Positions 36,831 through 37,973 of a stretch of 37,973 nucleotides of DNA are shown piece after piece. Each line of letters opens with the position of its first letter. Position 1 is the stretch's first letter. Under the pieces are notes generated by a model. It searched no databases. It saw only the letters and a program-made list of their open reading frames with translations, and was not told the DNA's origin. Source of the stretch: Desulfobacterales bacterium (GTDB lineage Bacteria > Desulfobacterota > Desulfobacteria > Desulfobacterales > ETH-SRB1); contig JAUWQO010000015.1 of assembly GCA_030610995.1 (NCBI GenBank), positions 1 to 37,973 of the forward strand, written 5' to 3'. A program made the position numbers and the translations under genes.

Positions 36831-37550
36831 ATGTCAACAATGAAAAGATACTTTATACTTGCTGTGATTTATGAAATAATTTTTTTATTAAACATCACAT
36901 GCTTTCCTTTGGCAATGGGTGAAGCCATGACTATTGACAAATCCAAAGAAATCGTAAAGCTGCCTGCCCCACGGTTTGACGGCAATATTCCGGTTGAGAC
37001 AGCTTTGTTGAAAAGACGGTCTGTGCGAAGCTATGCTGCAGAAGCTTTAACGCTTGCCGAAGTCTCGCAGCTTTTGTGGTCTGCGCAGGGCATAACAGAT
37101 TCGAAAGGTTTTAGAACAGCGCCTTCCGCCGGAGCGCTTTATCCGCTGGAAGTATACATTCTCGCCGGCAGGGTGCAGGACCTTCCCGCAGGTATTTATA
37201 AATACAGGCCCCACAGACATGAATTGTTCAAGATTTTAGAGGGAGACCGGCGAGCGCAATTGTGCAGTGCCGCTTTAAATCAATCTTCAGTAATGGAAGC
37301 GCCTCTTGTTATGGTGTTTTGCGCCGTATATGAACGTATCACCGGAAAGTATGGGAATAGGGGCATGCAGTATGTTTATATGGAAGTTGGGCATGCGTCC
37401 CAAAATGTCTGCTTGCAAGTTGTTTCATTGGGTCTTGGGGCATTAACCATCGGCGCCTTTTATGACGACCAGGTTAAAACGGTCATCCATGCAATGGCGG
37501 ATGAGCGTCCGCTCTATATCATGCCGATTGGAAGGCTAAAAAGTGAATGA
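36831..37550 (+). CDS. SagB-type nitroreductase family protein with N-terminal signal/anchor
   Basis: LLKRRSVRSYAAEALTLAEVSQLLWSAQGIT...RTAPSAGALYPLEVYI; GHASQNVCLQVVSLGLGALTIGAF. Confidence 0.88.
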   Translation: MSTMKRYFILAVIYEIIFLLNITCFPLAMGEAMTIDKSKEIVKLPAPRFDGNIPVETALLKRRSVRSYAAEALTLAEVSQLLWSAQGITDSKGFRTAPSAGALYPLEVYILAGRVQDLPAGIYKYRPHRHELFKILEGDRRAQLCSAALNQSSVMEAPLVMVFCAVYERITGKYGNRGMQYVYMEVGHASQNVCLQVVSLGLGALTIGAFYDDQVKTVIHAMADERPLYIMPIGRLKSE

Positions 37551-37973
37551 TTCTTGCCTGTTGGATGCAAAAATCAGAGCAGTAGCAGAAATGATTTCCG
37601 CCTCTGACCGGATCGTTGTTTTTACCGGAGCAGGTGTCAGCACGGAATCAGGAATTCCGGATTTTCGCAGCCCTGGAGGAATCTGGACTAAATTTGATCC
37701 TGATGATTTTACCATACAAAAATTCTTAAGCAGTGAAGAGACAAGAAAAAAACAATGGAAGATTCTCGTTAAAGGAGGCCTTTTTTCAAACGTCAGGCCG
37801 AATCAGGCTCACTATGCTATTGCAGAATTGGAAAAGACAGGCAAGCTTGATTGCGTTATTACGCAGAACATAGACGATCTTCACCAGAAGGCGGGAAATT
37901 CTCCTGATAAGGTTTTTGAATTACATGGAAACATGAAACTGGTTAGATGTCTGAGCTGCGGAGAACAATATAA
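37543..37973 (+). CDS. Sir2-family NAD-dependent deacetylase, truncated by window edge
   Basis: FTGAGVSTESGIPDFRSPGGIW, TQNIDDLHQKAG, ELHGNM; GTG start, no stop before the window end. Confidence 0.9.
   Translation, partial: MNDSCLLDAKIRAVAEMISASDRIVVFTGAGVSTESGIPDFRSPGGIWTKFDPDDFTIQKFLSSEETRKKQWKILVKGGLFSNVRPNQAHYAIAELEKTGKLDCVITQNIDDLHQKAGNSPDKVFELHGNMKLVRCLSCGEQY

Overview
The window looks like chromosome of a deltaproteobacterial (Desulfobacterota-like) organism; this taxonomic guess is inferred from protein flavour and repeat style only. The backbone is mostly housekeeping genes: ccsA-type cytochrome c biogenesis, precorrin-2 dehydrogenase, DUF47/PiT, DHH phosphoesterase, uracil-DNA glycosylase, coaBC, murJ, rpsT, lptE, leuS, a bifunctional aldolase/dehydrogenase, comM/YifB, HU/IHF, tRNA-Val, DnaJ, a SagB-like nitroreductase and a partial Sir2 gene. 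The intergenic DNA is crowded with inverted-repeat elements and decayed four-helix-bundle (23S rRNA IVP-like) gene remnants. Two accessory regions stand out. (1) A ~10.2 kb integrative element (about 23693-33916) is bounded by a perfect 45-bp direct repeat of the 3' part of tRNA-Val(CAC). It carries a tyrosine integrase, two AlpA/excisionase-like HTH proteins, a small RHH regulator with a palindromic candidate operator, a replication cassette (initiator-like protein, DnaB-like helicase, UvsW-like helicase) and a Nu1-like small terminase. I recognise no large terminase, portal, capsid, tail or lysis gene, so it is a candidate phage satellite (PICI-like in logic, with a different gene order). 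(2) A decayed defence/mobile patch (about 15.4-18.3 kb) holds a DNA methyltransferase fused to a SNase-like domain that lacks the canonical catalytic residues, a chimeric transposase/methyltransferase fragment, and a truncated hicA-hicB remnant not visible in the ORF track.
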